Shown here: positions 26,201 to 34,817 of the stretch, piece by piece | How positions within the stretch are numbered: position 1 is the first letter of the stretch | How the letters are laid out: every line of letters starts with the position of its first letter | Source of the DNA: Gammaproteobacteria bacterium | Lineage (GTDB): Bacteria > Pseudomonadota > Gammaproteobacteria > Thiohalobacterales > Thiohalobacteraceae | DNA: 48,991 bases | Reading direction: 5' to 3' | Assembly (NCBI GenBank): GCA_002699185.1 | Contig: PABG01000138.1 | Location: forward strand, 1-48,991 | Made by a program: the position numbers and the translations under genes | The notes under the pieces: generated by a model | Databases searched by the model: none | What the model was told of the DNA's origin: nothing | What the model saw: the letters and a program-made list of their open reading frames with translations, nothing else

Positions 26201-26328
26201 GGAGCCGGCGCCTTGCGGTCAAAACCGACGGCGTTGTCGAAGCGCCGTTTCAGGCGCTGCATCACGGCGTCGCCAATACGCCCCGAAGCACCGGTAACCA
26301 GAACGATATCGTCTTTTTGCTTTCTCAT
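23242..26328 (-). CDS. Epimerase / triple heavy-metal-binding / SPW / VKOR membrane fusion protein
   Basis: The 1028-residue protein starts at ATG 26328, six bases after AAGGAG. Residues about 1-345 are an NAD-dependent epimerase/dehydratase domain with V-T-G-A-S-G-R-I-G and the Y-P-E-S-K pair. Three CPMHPE-type heavy-metal-binding domains follow near 410-435, 445-470 and 515-540, with His-rich linkers. The rest is membrane: a SPW-type repeat, a VKOR-like segment with W-C-T-L-C (near 838), and a second SPW-type repeat. VKOR proteins pass electrons between thiols and quinones. Domain families are known, but their joint role is not. It sits between phosphoketolase and zwf. Confidence 0.8.
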   Translation of the reverse strand: MRKQKDDIVLVTGASGRIGDAVMQRLKRRFDNAVGFDRKAPAPPPPDCVYIPVDLTSDESVQEGLRVLRAHHGRRIASVIHLAAYFDFLGKPSPKYDRITVEGTRRLLRGLHQTGFEVGQFIFSSTMLVHRPAEPGQFITEDWPLEPTWAYPESKVRTEALIRAERNDIPALILRFAGVYDDVCHSPPLAHQIQRIYEGQLAGHLYSGETSHGQAFVHLDDAVDAIEHAVDRRAQLPPETAILIGEPETLSYDELQHTFMRLIHGKSHETHNVPGLIAKVGAWAQGLIPGQDPFIKPWMVDRANDHYALDISRARDLLDWQPRHSLRETLPQMVAALQADPVAWYREHGLEPPALLKKTKKQEAPPGSPELAHAVSAGPRPAGHEHTRAGDITPATAAGEAAAAPDCHLHSCPMHPEVCQSSPGNCPRCGNALEPAETAGPASAAEYTCPMHPEIVKGEPGRCPECGMALELRAVPSGTPDDHHEHHEHHAQDEHAGHQNVMSGEGGEGKAAEYTCPMHPEIVRSEPGHCPKCGMTLVPRDAGGGGHAAHGYDGGDMMVDSHRNMLWPHYVNLMLGFWLLLSPFTLGYMSDFVPDANQLRVMAERDLPSFELRNLLMSWSDVISGVLVIVFSALSADAWRRNPWAQWANAFIGLWLLFAPLVFWTPLPEAYANGTLVGVLVIALSVLIPMMPGMSMAGMMGGPDVPPGWAYCPSTWLQRMPIGVLALIGFLISRILGAYQLGHLDGVWEPFFTGAGEKQGVMNGTETIITSDVSKAWPIADGALGAIVYTLELVMVWMAGKTRWRTMPWMVLGLAILIVPLGVVSIYFVIIQPIVIGTWCTLCLIAALAMAVMIPYSLNEFVAMGQFLAWVRRQGKPFWRTFWTGDAMDGGSDDTAKGLAATPREQWAQATRGVTYPWTLLASIAIGTWLTFTRLTFDSSGAMADSDHLVGLLVVTFSIMAWAEVGRALRFINIPFGAWLVAAPWLLDGAASPLAVWNGVLCGVLVIVLALPRGQVRDSYAGWDRYIV

Positions 26329-26459
26329 TTCGACTCCTTGGTCCTGCGTCACTTCACAGCAATGCTCTGCCGGACGCGCAGAGACGACCCGCTTCGCCGT
26401 GCCTGATGCGGCGCCGCTTCACTCCGGCCCGGCACCGGGATCGTCGCATCCTGTCCGGT

Positions 26460-28877
26460 TCAGTCGCCGTTCCCGTCCCATTGCCATTGGGTCACCTCCG
26501 GCATGTCCACGCCGTGTTCGATGATGTACTGCTCGTGTTCGAGAAGCCTGTCGCGCAGCCACTGCTTGAGATAGGCCGCGGTGGAACCCAGGTGGGGCAC
26601 GCGATCGATGACGTCGGCCACCAGGTCAAACCGGTCCATGTCGTTGCGCACCACCATGTCGAACGGGGTGGTGGTGGTGCCCTCTTCCTTGTAGCCGCGT
26701 ACGTGCAGGTTTTTATGATTGGTGCGCCGGTAGGTCAGGCGATGGATCAGCCAGGGATAACCGTGATAGGCGAATATGATCGGTTTGTCGGTGGTAAAGA
26801 GCGTGTCGAAGTCCTTGTGCGACAGCCCGTGCGGGTGCTCATCCTTGTCCTGCAGTGTCATGAGATCCACCACGTTGATCACCCGCACCTTGAGTTCGGG
26901 CAGATGACGGCGCAGGATATCCACCGCGGCCAGGGTCTCGAGGGTGGGCACGTCACCGGCGCAGGCCATCACCACATCCGGCTCGCCGCCCCGGTCATTG
27001 CTGGCCCACTCCCAGATGCCGATGCCGGCGCTGCAGTGCCTGATCGCTGCGTCCATATCCAGCCACTGCGGCTGCAGTTGCTTCCCGGCGACGATCACAT
27101 TGACAAAATTGCGCGAGCGCAGGCAGCGATCGGCGACGCACAACAGCGTATTGGCGTCAGCTGGCAGGTAGACCCGGATGACATCGGCCTTCTTGTTCAC
27201 CACGTGATCGATGAAACCGGGGTCCTGGTGCGAGAAGCCGTTGTGGTCCTGGCGCCAGACGTGCGAGGTCAGCAGGTAGTTCAACGAGGCAATGGGCCGT
27301 CGCCAGGGGATTTCGTCGTTGGTCACTTTGAGCCACTTGGCGTGCTGGTTGAACATGGAATCGACGATGTGGATGAAGGCCTCGTAGCAGGAAAACAGGC
27401 CGTGGCGGCCGGTGAGCAGGTAGCCTTCCAGCCAGCCCTGACAGGTGTGCTCGGAAAGGATCTCCATCACCCGCCCGTCGGCTGCGAGGTGATCGTCTTC
27501 CGGCAGACGCTCGGCCATCCAGGCACGAGCGGTGACCTCGAACAGCGCACCGAGGCGGTTGGAGTTGGTCTCGTCAGGGCCCATCACCCGGAAGTTGCGT
27601 GTATCCATGTTCAGCCGCATGACGTCACGCAGCCACTCGCCCATGACACGGGTCGCCTCCGCTTGCCGGGCACCCGGCTCCGCCACCTGTACCGCATACT
27701 TACGAAAGTCAGGCAGCTTCAAGTCTCGCAGCAGCTGCCCGCCATTGGCATGCGGATTGGCACCCATACGCCGATCGCCCTGCGGTGCCAGTGCCGCCAG
27801 TTCCGGCCGTAAGGCGCCGCCCTCATCGAACAGTTCCTCGGGACGGTAGCGCTTCATCCACTGCTCCAGCAGGCGGAGGTGATCCGGATTGTCGGCCAGT
27901 TCGGCGAAAGGCACCTGGTGCGAGCGCCAGTACCCTTCCGTCTTCCTGCCGTCAACTTCCTTCGGTCCGGTCCAGCCCTTGGGACTGACCAGAATGATCA
28001 TCGGCCAGCGCGGGCGATGGTGAGTTTCGTTATTGTCGCGCGCAGCTGTTTGAATCGCCCGGATCTCATCGATGACTCTGTCCAGGGTCGCCGCCATTAA
28101 TTGATGCATCCGCTCCGGTTCGTCACCCTCGACGAAATAGGGTCGGTAACCATAACCGACAAACAGGCTTTCCAGTTCCTGGCGCGGGATGCGCGCCAGC
28201 ACGGTGGGGTTGGCGATCTTGTAGCCGTTCAGATGCAGGATCGGCAGCACTGCGCCGTCGTGCACGGGATTGAGAAACTTGTTGGAATGCCAGGCGGCGG
28301 CGAGCGGCCCGGTCTCGGCCTCACCGTCGCCCACCACGCAGGCGGCGATGAGATCCGGATTGTCGAACACGGCGCCAAAGGCGTGGGACAGTGCATAACC
28401 GAGCTCGCCGCCTTCGTGGATCGAACCCGGCGTTTCCGGCGCCACGTGACTCGGCACGCCGCCGGGAAAGGAAAACTGCCGGAACAGTTTCTTCATACCC
28501 TGTGCGTTCCGGGGCACGTTCGGGTACAGCTCGCTGTAACTGCCTTCCAGCCAGGTGTTGGCCACCAGTCCGGGACCGCCATGGCCGGGCCCGGTCACAT
28601 AGATGACATTCAGATCCCGCGCCTTGATCGCCCGGTTCAGGTGCACGTAGACGAAGTTCAGCCCCGGCGTGGTCCCCCAGTGGCCGAGCAGCCGCTTCTT
28701 CACGTGCGCCAGTGTCAGCGGTTCGGTCAACAAGGGGTTATCCAGTAAATAGATCTGTCCGACCGACAGGTAATTGGCCGCCCGCCAGTAGGCGTCCATC
28801 TTGCGCAGTTCGTCGACGGAGAGCACGGCCGGCTCAACACCGAGGCCGGTCGAGCCGATATCCTTCATCTCGTCCAT
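26460..28877 (-). CDS. xfp: Xylulose-5-phosphate/fructose-6-phosphate phosphoketolase
   Basis: The 805-residue thiamine-diphosphate enzyme is full length, with [11 protein letters not shown] and [10 protein letters not shown] cofactor-binding motifs, F-P-G-G-V-P-S-H and the C-terminal phosphoketolase sequence. It splits xylulose 5-phosphate (or fructose 6-phosphate) with phosphate into acetyl phosphate and a triose or tetrose phosphate. ATG at 28877 follows GGAGG; an earlier in-frame start lacks one. Together with zwf and tal it forms a pentose phosphate/phosphoketolase route. Confidence 0.96.
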   Translation of the reverse strand: MDEMKDIGSTGLGVEPAVLSVDELRKMDAYWRAANYLSVGQIYLLDNPLLTEPLTLAHVKKRLLGHWGTTPGLNFVYVHLNRAIKARDLNVIYVTGPGHGGPGLVANTWLEGSYSELYPNVPRNAQGMKKLFRQFSFPGGVPSHVAPETPGSIHEGGELGYALSHAFGAVFDNPDLIAACVVGDGEAETGPLAAAWHSNKFLNPVHDGAVLPILHLNGYKIANPTVLARIPRQELESLFVGYGYRPYFVEGDEPERMHQLMAATLDRVIDEIRAIQTAARDNNETHHRPRWPMIILVSPKGWTGPKEVDGRKTEGYWRSHQVPFAELADNPDHLRLLEQWMKRYRPEELFDEGGALRPELAALAPQGDRRMGANPHANGGQLLRDLKLPDFRKYAVQVAEPGARQAEATRVMGEWLRDVMRLNMDTRNFRVMGPDETNSNRLGALFEVTARAWMAERLPEDDHLAADGRVMEILSEHTCQGWLEGYLLTGRHGLFSCYEAFIHIVDSMFNQHAKWLKVTNDEIPWRRPIASLNYLLTSHVWRQDHNGFSHQDPGFIDHVVNKKADVIRVYLPADANTLLCVADRCLRSRNFVNVIVAGKQLQPQWLDMDAAIRHCSAGIGIWEWASNDRGGEPDVVMACAGDVPTLETLAAVDILRRHLPELKVRVINVVDLMTLQDKDEHPHGLSHKDFDTLFTTDKPIIFAYHGYPWLIHRLTYRRTNHKNLHVRGYKEEGTTTTPFDMVVRNDMDRFDLVADVIDRVPHLGSTAAYLKQWLRDRLLEHEQYIIEHGVDMPEVTQWQWDGNGD

Positions 28878-28945
28878 GGTGCTATCCTCCCGTTCCATGA
28901 CAATGCATACCTTGTGTCAGTGCCCTGCCGAGCCAGAGGCAAAGC

Positions 28946-30052
28946 TCACGCCGGCCCCTGCACGGACGCGGTTCCGCTCTGTCGCGCGCGAACAAACACA
29001 CCGGCAGCCAGCGCCGCCCGGGCGCCCTCCCCGGCCGCGATAATGATCCGCTTGCCGAAGCCATTCGTGACATCCCCCGCGGCGAACAGACCGGGGATGC
29101 TGGCACTGCAATCACGGCCGGTCTCGATCTCACCGTCGCGGTTCCTGTCCACCAGCGGCGCCACGCAATCGGTGTTGGGCAGATAGCCGATCTCGATGAA
29201 GACCGCCGAGACATCCAGAAACCGCTCCCTGCCGCCACCGCGCGGTTGCACCCGCAGGCCGTTGACCTGCTCTTCCCCTTCGATGGCGGCCACTTCGTGG
29301 TCCGTCAGTACCACCGTGTTTTCCGCAGCCTCGACCCGGGCGATGTCCCCGGCGTCACCGGTCAGCGGGCCGGAGGAGATCAGCGTCACCCGGCAGCCGA
29401 GGCGGGACAAGGCGGTCGCCGCCTCGATGCCGGAGTTGCCGCCGCCGACTACCGCCACGGCCTGACCCTGGTAACGTTCCAGTTCGTGCACCAGCCGATA
29501 GGAGACGCCGCGTCGCAGCAGTCGCCGCTCGCCCGGCACGTCGAGCCGCCGTCGATGCATGCCCGTGGCGATGATGACCGCGGGCGCTTCGTAGCGGCAG
29601 CCATGCCGCGTTTGCAGCGCGAATCCGTCCGCCACCCGCGCCACGCTCAGCACCTCATCCAGCCGGTGCTCGATGTACTTCTGTGCAAGCAGTTGATCCC
29701 TGAACCTGCCCAGCAACTCGGGCCCCGTCACCAGGTCATACCCCATGTAATTCTTGATACGGCTGGTATCCACCGCCTGTCCGCCCAGATCCCGGGCAAG
29801 CAGCAAGGCATGAAGATGCTGGAGCGAGGCGTAGACGGCGGCAGTCAGGCCTGCCGGGCCGCCACCGACGATGACGAGGTCATAGCGCGCCCTTTCGCCC
29901 TTGTGGCTCAGGCGCAGCGCGGGGTCCCGGCGGAACAGTGCCAGGCAGCCTTCGGAGCAGAAGACGTACTCCCGACCCCGGTAGGTGGTGACCCAACGTC
30001 TGTCATGCACCTGCATGCCACACACCGGATCGTAATCCGCCGAATCAGTCAT
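28946..30052 (-). CDS. YHS domain fused to a thioredoxin-reductase-like flavoprotein without the redox CxxC
   Basis: The 368-residue protein begins with a YHS metal-binding domain (Cys11, Cys32, Cys36) and continues as a thioredoxin-reductase-type flavoprotein: V-I-V-G-G-G-P-A-G for FAD, V-A-V-V-G-G-G-N-S-G for NAD(P)H and L-F-A-A-G-D-V-T. The position where thioredoxin reductases carry the C-x-x-C reads G-V-S-Y-R-L-V-H, so disulfide reduction is not expected. The YHS domain may present a metal to the flavin. ATG at 30052 is 8 nt after GAGG. It precedes the phosphoketolase gene, with another YHS gene upstream. Confidence 0.8.
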   Translation of the reverse strand: MTDSADYDPVCGMQVHDRRWVTTYRGREYVFCSEGCLALFRRDPALRLSHKGERARYDLVIVGGGPAGLTAAVYASLQHLHALLLARDLGGQAVDTSRIKNYMGYDLVTGPELLGRFRDQLLAQKYIEHRLDEVLSVARVADGFALQTRHGCRYEAPAVIIATGMHRRRLDVPGERRLLRRGVSYRLVHELERYQGQAVAVVGGGNSGIEAATALSRLGCRVTLISSGPLTGDAGDIARVEAAENTVVLTDHEVAAIEGEEQVNGLRVQPRGGGRERFLDVSAVFIEIGYLPNTDCVAPLVDRNRDGEIETGRDCSASIPGLFAAGDVTNGFGKRIIIAAGEGARAALAAGVFVRARQSGTASVQGPA

Positions 30053-30147
30053 GGGCATTCCTCACCACGGTCTGTCTGCAAACGCTCAGCGCAGCATCCG
30101 TTGCGCGCGGCTTGCCACCGGATGCACGGGCCGCTACAACCTGACGC

Positions 30148-30339
30148 CTACTTCAGTCCATGCTGGCGGTGAGGGCGAAGGTACTTTTCGGGCTCGGCCT
30201 CGAATGCCTCCCGACAGACCCCGGCACAGAAGTAGTAAGTCTTGCCCTGGTATTCAAACGCCTCGATGGCGGTGGTGCGGCTGAGTTCCATGCCGCAGAC
30301 CGGGTCCTTGAAGGTTTTTTCGCTATCCTGGTGTTTCAT
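30148..30339 (-). CDS. Small stand-alone YHS-domain protein
   Basis: The 63-residue protein is a single YHS domain: D-P-V-C-G-M-E-L, Y-Y-F-C-A-G-V-C and a short basic tail. Such domains bind metal, often copper or zinc, by Cys residues. AAGGAG precedes the ATG. It lies between cyclopropane fatty acid synthase and the YHS-flavoprotein fusion, and could donate metal to the latter. Confidence 0.85.
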   Translation of the reverse strand: MKHQDSEKTFKDPVCGMELSRTTAIEAFEYQGKTYYFCAGVCREAFEAEPEKYLRPHRQHGLK

Positions 30340-30378
30340 AACCGTCTCCTTGCTGTTGACTGAAATACCTGCACCCCC

Positions 30379-31701
30379 TCAGGCGTACAGATCCCGCCGC
30401 GTCAGCGGCAACCGCACCGGGCCGCTGCCGCGGCGCGATCCGAGAATCTGATACACGCCGATATCACCCTGTTCGAACTGCACGGCACAGGCCGCCATGT
30501 AGAGATGCCAGACGCGATAGACGGACTCGGGGACCTGCCTCAGTGCCTCGGCCTTGCGCGCCTCCAGCCGACGGACCCAATGCCGCAGCGTCAGGGCGTA
30601 ATGCGGCCGCAGCGCCTCCAGGTCGAGGATCTCGAAACCGGTACGCTCCATGGCACCCTGGACATTGCTTACCGTATCCAGTTCCCCATCCGGGAAGACG
30701 TAACGGTTGATGAAGCGTGTACCCAGGGTCCGGCCCCAGCCCTCCGTCTCCTGGGTGATGCCGTGATTGAGGAACAATCCGCCGGGCTTTAGCAGTCGCT
30801 GTACCGTGGAAAAGTACAGCGGCAGATTGGCGATGCCGACATGCTCGAACATGCCGACGCTGGCGATCTTGTCGTAGCAGGCCTCGCCCCGGAGCTCGCG
30901 GTAGTCGCAAAGCTCCACTGTGACCCGGTCCTGCAGGCCCGCCTCCCGGATGCGGTTCCGGGCATGGTCGAATTGTTCGCGGCTGAGGGTGATACCCCGG
31001 GCCTGCACGCCATGGCGGCTGGCCGCCCAGCAGATCAGCGCACCCCAGCCACAGCCGATATCCAGCAGGCGTTCGCCGGGCTGCAGCCGCAGCTTGCGGC
31101 AGATATGCTCCAGCTTGTTGCATTGCGCCAGATCGAGACTGTCGTCCGGCGTTTCGAAATAGGCACAGGAATAGACCATCCGCTCGTCCAGCCACAGCTT
31201 GTAGAAGGCGTTGGAGACATCGTAGTGGAAGGCGATAGCCCGGCGGTTCGCACCTTTCGAATGCCTGCGCCACGCTCGTAAGGCAGAAGGCTCGCGTGTT
31301 GCCGCTGCCGCATGGGTGGGAGTCGATGCGCTGCGGAGAAACAGCGCCGTAAACAGTAAGGCTGCCTTCTCAACAGCGGACAGGTTCAGGGACAGCAGAT
31401 GATCCTTCAGACGCAGAGCGGTATAGAGGTCACCCTCCACGTCCAGCCTGTCATGGAAATATGCCTCGGCGAGGCGCAGCGGGTCGCGCGACAGGATCAG
31501 CTCTCTGAACAGACCAGGGTCACGAAAGACCAGTGTGGCGTCCGGCGCGCCCGTGCCGAACCTCAATTCCTCACCATCCCACAGGCGCATTGCCAGATTG
31601 GCCGGACAATCCCGAAACACACGCTGCATAATCTGCCGGATGCGTCCTTTTGACGGAAGCTCCGCAATCGTCGATTGGCGCTCATGCCCGGGCATCTTCA
31701 T
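30379..31701 (-). CDS. cfa: Cyclopropane-fatty-acyl-phospholipid synthase family protein
   Basis: The 440-residue protein contains the SAM-binding loop L-L-D-I-G-C-G-W-G-A, preceded by H-Y-D-V-S-N-A-F-Y and Y-S-C-A-Y-F, all typical of Cfa. It methylates unsaturated phospholipid acyl chains using SAM, which makes membranes more stress-resistant. The ATG at 31701 overlaps the stop of the truncated glgP frame (ATGA), so its translation may depend on that remnant. No other strong ribosome site is evident. Confidence 0.92.
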   Translation of the reverse strand: MKMPGHERQSTIAELPSKGRIRQIMQRVFRDCPANLAMRLWDGEELRFGTGAPDATLVFRDPGLFRELILSRDPLRLAEAYFHDRLDVEGDLYTALRLKDHLLSLNLSAVEKAALLFTALFLRSASTPTHAAAATREPSALRAWRRHSKGANRRAIAFHYDVSNAFYKLWLDERMVYSCAYFETPDDSLDLAQCNKLEHICRKLRLQPGERLLDIGCGWGALICWAASRHGVQARGITLSREQFDHARNRIREAGLQDRVTVELCDYRELRGEACYDKIASVGMFEHVGIANLPLYFSTVQRLLKPGGLFLNHGITQETEGWGRTLGTRFINRYVFPDGELDTVSNVQGAMERTGFEILDLEALRPHYALTLRHWVRRLEARKAEALRQVPESVYRVWHLYMAACAVQFEQGDIGVYQILGSRRGSGPVRLPLTRRDLYA

Positions 31702-31997
31702 ATTCCCTTTCTCGTGGGTACAACGACCCGTGCCGGCAGAGGTTGCGTCACGTCGGCAGGTTCCCAGGGATCGGGGTCCTCATGCTGGCGACCGGCTTCG
31801 TCGATACGCTGGCGAAAATATCCCGCGCGGCTGACGAGACTCACCGTGACCAGCGGCAGCTCCAGATCGGCGGCCGAACGCACGGTGTCGCCGGCGAGCA
31901 CCCCCAGCCCCCCGCTGTAGGTGGGGATGCCCGGACGCAGCGCGACCTCCATGGTGAAGTAGGCGATGCGCTCCGTGTGGATAAACTCGCGACTCAT
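31698..31997 (-). pseudogene. glgP: Truncated glycogen (alpha-glucan) phosphorylase, N-terminal 99 residues only
   Basis: The frame starts with M-S-R-E-F-I-H-T-E-R-I-A-Y-F-T-M-E and contains P-T-Y-S-G-G-L-G-V-L-A-G-D, the glucan-phosphorylase N-terminus. After P-L-P-A-R-V-V-V the family similarity is lost and the frame ends in P-T-R-K-G-I then stop. The catalytic part with the pyridoxal-phosphate lysine is absent, where the family needs several hundred more residues. A good ribosome site (AAGGAGA) is retained, and its stop overlaps the cfa start. A deletion probably fused the 5' end of glgP to cfa. Confidence 0.85.
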
Positions 31998-32078
31998 GGT
32001 GTTTCTCCTTCCCTGCCCGGGCGGGCCCGTGGGACATTGGACGTCGAGCCTGCATGCAGCGCGCTTTCCATAACAAAA

Positions 32079-33209
32079 TTACGCGTGCTGTCCGCGGCCA
32101 TGCCGGCACCATACGCAACTGCAGCCGATATGATTGCAGCTTTCGTCCCGGCGCTGACTGTGGAAGCGCCATCGAGCGAGCGGGGCCAGCAGATGCTTGA
32201 CGTGCGACGGCCGGTAGTGTCGGTACAGCAGTGCGCGTATATCCGGGCGGTGTTCCAGATAACGCAGGAGCCGGCGGTAACCACGGTTGCCCAACAGGCT
32301 GTACAGGGCGCGATTCACCACCGCGGTCGTCATCGTTCCCTGCAGCGCCTGCCGCCAGCGCCTGTCATAATCATCTCCGGTGATCAAACTGTGGGCGGCC
32401 AGCACTCCCGAGGTGATGGCCGCCCGCATCCCGAAGCCCCATAGAGTGTCCTGAAAGCCGGCCTGTTCGCCCGCCACCGCATGCATACCCGACAGCGCCG
32501 TGGTCGGGATGCGGAAATTGCCCACGCCGCCATGCGGACGGGGGTTGATCATCTCCAGACCGACCAGGCGCCGAAAGGCTGCGACAGTGCGCTCCACATA
32601 CACGGCCTCCTGCTTGAATCCGCTGAACATACAGCTCTTGACCGTGCCCTTGCCGCCCATGACCAGCAGATAGGCGTACCCCTTGGGGGCGATGTCATCA
32701 TCGCAGATCGCCCAGAAGCCATCCGGCATGGGGGTATCAAAGTGATAGCCCACCGCGATGGCATCGGCCGCTTTCGGCCCGGTGGCGAAGACAGCGGGCC
32801 CCTGTGTCTGCCGTAGCCGGCTGTTGAATCTGACCTCCACCCCCAGCCCCCGGGCCTGGTGCAACAGGGCCGTGTCCAGCGTATCCGGCCCGGAGCCGCG
32901 CTCCACCATATAGAACAAGGGTGCGTCACTGCGGATGCTGTATGCCCTGCCCCAGGCGTCGAAGACCGTGCCCTGCCGGCAGGGCAGCTGCCTGAAGCCG
33001 GCGGCGATTCCCTGCGCCTGCAGCACCGCCAGGGCATCCTCCCGCGTGCTCCAGTTCTCCAGCCCCTGCAGGTCGCGTTTGAAGCGGTGGCCCACTTCCG
33101 CCTGGGCCTCGTGCACGATGACCCGCCTGCCCGCGCGCGCCAGGGTGATGGCGGCCGCCAGCCCGGCCGGGCCGGCACCGGCGATCTCGATGGAGGCGTC
33201 AGCCGTCAT
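32079..33209 (-). CDS. FAD-dependent oxidoreductase (geranylgeranyl-reductase-like) with a Cys-rich tail
   Basis: The 376-residue protein has the FAD motif G-A-G-P-A-G-L-A-A-A near the N-terminus and G-F-G-M-R-A-A later, matching the geranylgeranyl reductase/halogenase flavoprotein group. C-terminal residues hold C-x4-C-x-C-x2-C (C-N-H-I-G-C-S-C-V-W-C), a possible metal or Fe-S site. It could reduce lipids or quinoid compounds; the substrate is unknown. It is followed 81 nt later by the glgP remnant and lies 48 nt after a DoxX-like gene. Confidence 0.72.
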   Translation of the reverse strand: MTADASIEIAGAGPAGLAAAITLARAGRRVIVHEAQAEVGHRFKRDLQGLENWSTREDALAVLQAQGIAAGFRQLPCRQGTVFDAWGRAYSIRSDAPLFYMVERGSGPDTLDTALLHQARGLGVEVRFNSRLRQTQGPAVFATGPKAADAIAVGYHFDTPMPDGFWAICDDDIAPKGYAYLLVMGGKGTVKSCMFSGFKQEAVYVERTVAAFRRLVGLEMINPRPHGGVGNFRIPTTALSGMHAVAGEQAGFQDTLWGFGMRAAITSGVLAAHSLITGDDYDRRWRQALQGTMTTAVVNRALYSLLGNRGYRRLLRYLEHRPDIRALLYRHYRPSHVKHLLAPLARWRFHSQRRDESCNHIGCSCVWCRHGRGQHA

Positions 33210-33257
33210 GGCACATAACCCGTTTACCTCTCCGCCCTGCTTCCAGCATCGCCTCCG

Positions 33258-33671
33258 CTATCGCCGCGAACCCGCGCGCCGCGCATCCAGACTCCACAGG
33301 TTATCCCGCTTGCGCAGTAGAAACAGGCAGGCGAAGCCCGCCAGCACCGGCAGCGCGGCCAGGTACATGTGGTTGTCACCGAACGGCATCAGCAGTTCGC
33401 GGAATGTCGCCAGCGTTGACACCAGGTGCAACACGAACCCCAGGCCATAGCTCCAGGTCCGCCACACACCCGCCAGGATGGCAAGCGCCAGGGCGATTTC
33501 CAGAACGCCCGCGGCATACATTGCGGCGCCCGACAGATGCAGGCCGTAGTACTGGGCAAAGATGCTGGCGGCCGCATCCGTCGCCACCAGCTTGTCCAGC
33601 CCGAACAACAGTAGAAACAGGCCCAGCCCAACGCGGAGCAGCCACAGGGAAATACCGAGTTCCTTGTCCAT
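33258..33671 (-). CDS. DoxX-like four-helix membrane protein
   Basis: The 137-residue protein has four membrane segments, starts W-L-L-R-V-G-L-G-L-F-L-L-L-F-G-L-D-K, and has F-A-Q-Y-Y-G in the first loop, typical of the DoxX family. Members take part in thiol/quinone redox or redox stress, but this one's role is not known. ATG at 33671 has GGAGG at 5 nt. It lies downstream of the ICMT-like gene in the same direction. Confidence 0.78.
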   Translation of the reverse strand: MDKELGISLWLLRVGLGLFLLLFGLDKLVATDAAASIFAQYYGLHLSGAAMYAAGVLEIALALAILAGVWRTWSYGLGFVLHLVSTLATFRELLMPFGDNHMYLAALPVLAGFACLFLLRKRDNLWSLDARRAGSRR

Positions 33672-33716
33672 GTTCACCTCCGAATTTCGGCATTGAAAGG
33701 TCGCCCCTCACCCGGT

Positions 33717-34361
33717 TCACGACCCGGCCAGGTTGAGGCGCGGGAAAAATCGCGGCGTGACGGCCGCATAACGCGCGTACTCTTTCCCCGACACCCGGTG
33801 CATCTCCGCCTCCTCGCGACGCGCCAGACGGATGTACATGTAGACCAGCACCGGGAACATGAGCAATGTCAGGAGCGTCGGCCACTGCAGAAGAAAGCCG
33901 AACATGATCAGGATGAAGCCGGCATATTGTGGATGGCGGACATATGCGTACGGCCCGTGGGAGGCCAGTGTGCCGGTCTGCTGCGCCGCGTAGAGCACCC
34001 GCCAGGCAGTCGCCAGCAGCCAGAAGCCGCCACCGATGAACGCGAAGGACAGCAGGTGGAAGGGCCCGAAGTGCGGATTGGCCTGCCACCCGAACAGCAT
34101 CTCCAGCAGGTGGCCGGCGTCGTGCGCCAGCCAGTCCACCTCGGGATAGCGGCTCTGCAGCCAGCCGGAGAGGAAATAGATAGTCAGCGGATAGCCGTAC
34201 ATCTCGGTGAACAGAGCCACCAGGAAGGCCGAGAAGGCGCCGAAGGAGCGCCAGTCACGCCCGGTCTGCGGCTTGAAGAAGCTGAAGGCGAACAGGATGA
34301 AGATCGCCGAGTTGACGATCACCAGCGTCCACAGACCATAAGCGGTTGCGTTCCCGATCAT
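33717..34361 (-). CDS. Isoprenylcysteine-carboxyl-methyltransferase-like membrane methyltransferase
   Basis: The 214-residue protein has about six membrane segments. The C-terminal half carries G-P-Y-A-Y-V-R-H-P-Q-Y-A-G, E-E-A-E-M and Y-A-R-Y, the ICMT/PEMT signature with SAM-binding residues in the helical core. It should methylate a small or lipid substrate at the membrane; which one is unknown. GAGGATC precedes the ATG and it overlaps the DUF2933 gene by 4 nt. Confidence 0.78.
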   Translation of the reverse strand: MIGNATAYGLWTLVIVNSAIFILFAFSFFKPQTGRDWRSFGAFSAFLVALFTEMYGYPLTIYFLSGWLQSRYPEVDWLAHDAGHLLEMLFGWQANPHFGPFHLLSFAFIGGGFWLLATAWRVLYAAQQTGTLASHGPYAYVRHPQYAGFILIMFGFLLQWPTLLTLLMFPVLVYMYIRLARREEAEMHRVSGKEYARYAAVTPRFFPRLNLAGS

Positions 34362-34651
34362 GGCCGATCCTCCTTATTGCCACGTCCGCCCCGCTCCCCG
34401 CCACCATGTCCACCGTGGTTGCCGTGACCGCCATGACTGCCATGACCGCCGTGCATGAAAAAATGGAGGCCAAACCAGAGCACAAGCAGCACCAGCAGGA
34501 GCCCGTCACCGGTGAACAGATGCAGGCGATGTTCGTAGACCAGCAACAGCCCGCCGATGACGGCAAAGCCGACCAGCACCTTCCCGGCGCGGGACCGCCA
34601 GAAGCCGCCGGAGGGCGGGGAATCGTCCCGTGGAGAATCAGGTCCGTTCAT
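34358..34651 (-). CDS. DUF2933 family small membrane protein, Gly/His-rich
   Basis: The 97-residue protein has a short polar N-terminus, two close membrane segments (about residues 25-60) and a C-terminal tail of repeated G-H-G-x units (H-G-G-H-G-S-H-G-G-H-G). DUF2933 genes occur in metal-resistance islands. The tail may bind Cu, Ni or Zn. The ATG at 34651 is chosen because the longer in-frame extension lacks support. Its stop overlaps the ICMT-like start. Confidence 0.75.
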   Translation of the reverse strand: MNGPDSPRDDSPPSGGFWRSRAGKVLVGFAVIGGLLLVYEHRLHLFTGDGLLLVLLVLWFGLHFFMHGGHGSHGGHGNHGGHGGGERGGRGNKEDRP

Positions 34652-34770
34652 GGTGTTCGCCCTCGTTCGCCATAGATCTACCGCGGTGCCGGCCGGAGAG
34701 AGTCGCGCCACAAGATCCAACACAGATGCCAGGCACCTCACTCGCCTTGAAAAGCCAGTCTCAAGGCGTC

Positions 34771-34804
34771 GGGATACGGCCGGCGGTCACACCGCCCGTA
34801 TCCC
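34771..34804 (-). terminator. Strong 34-nt hairpin between the Met-rich gene and DUF2933
   Basis: A long stem pairs 34771-34779 with 34796-34804, with an inner arm GGCGGT/ACCGCC at 34782-34787 and 34791-34796. It lies 14 nt after the Met-rich gene on the minus strand. No T run follows, so it may terminate weakly or protect the transcript. Confidence 0.4.
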
Positions 34805-34817
34805 CTGCATTTCCGGC

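Noticed and set aside
24622-26406. Open frame of 594 codons opposite the epimerase fusion gene
   Set aside because: Shadow of the fusion gene; its Gly/Arg/Val/His composition shows no recognisable domain.
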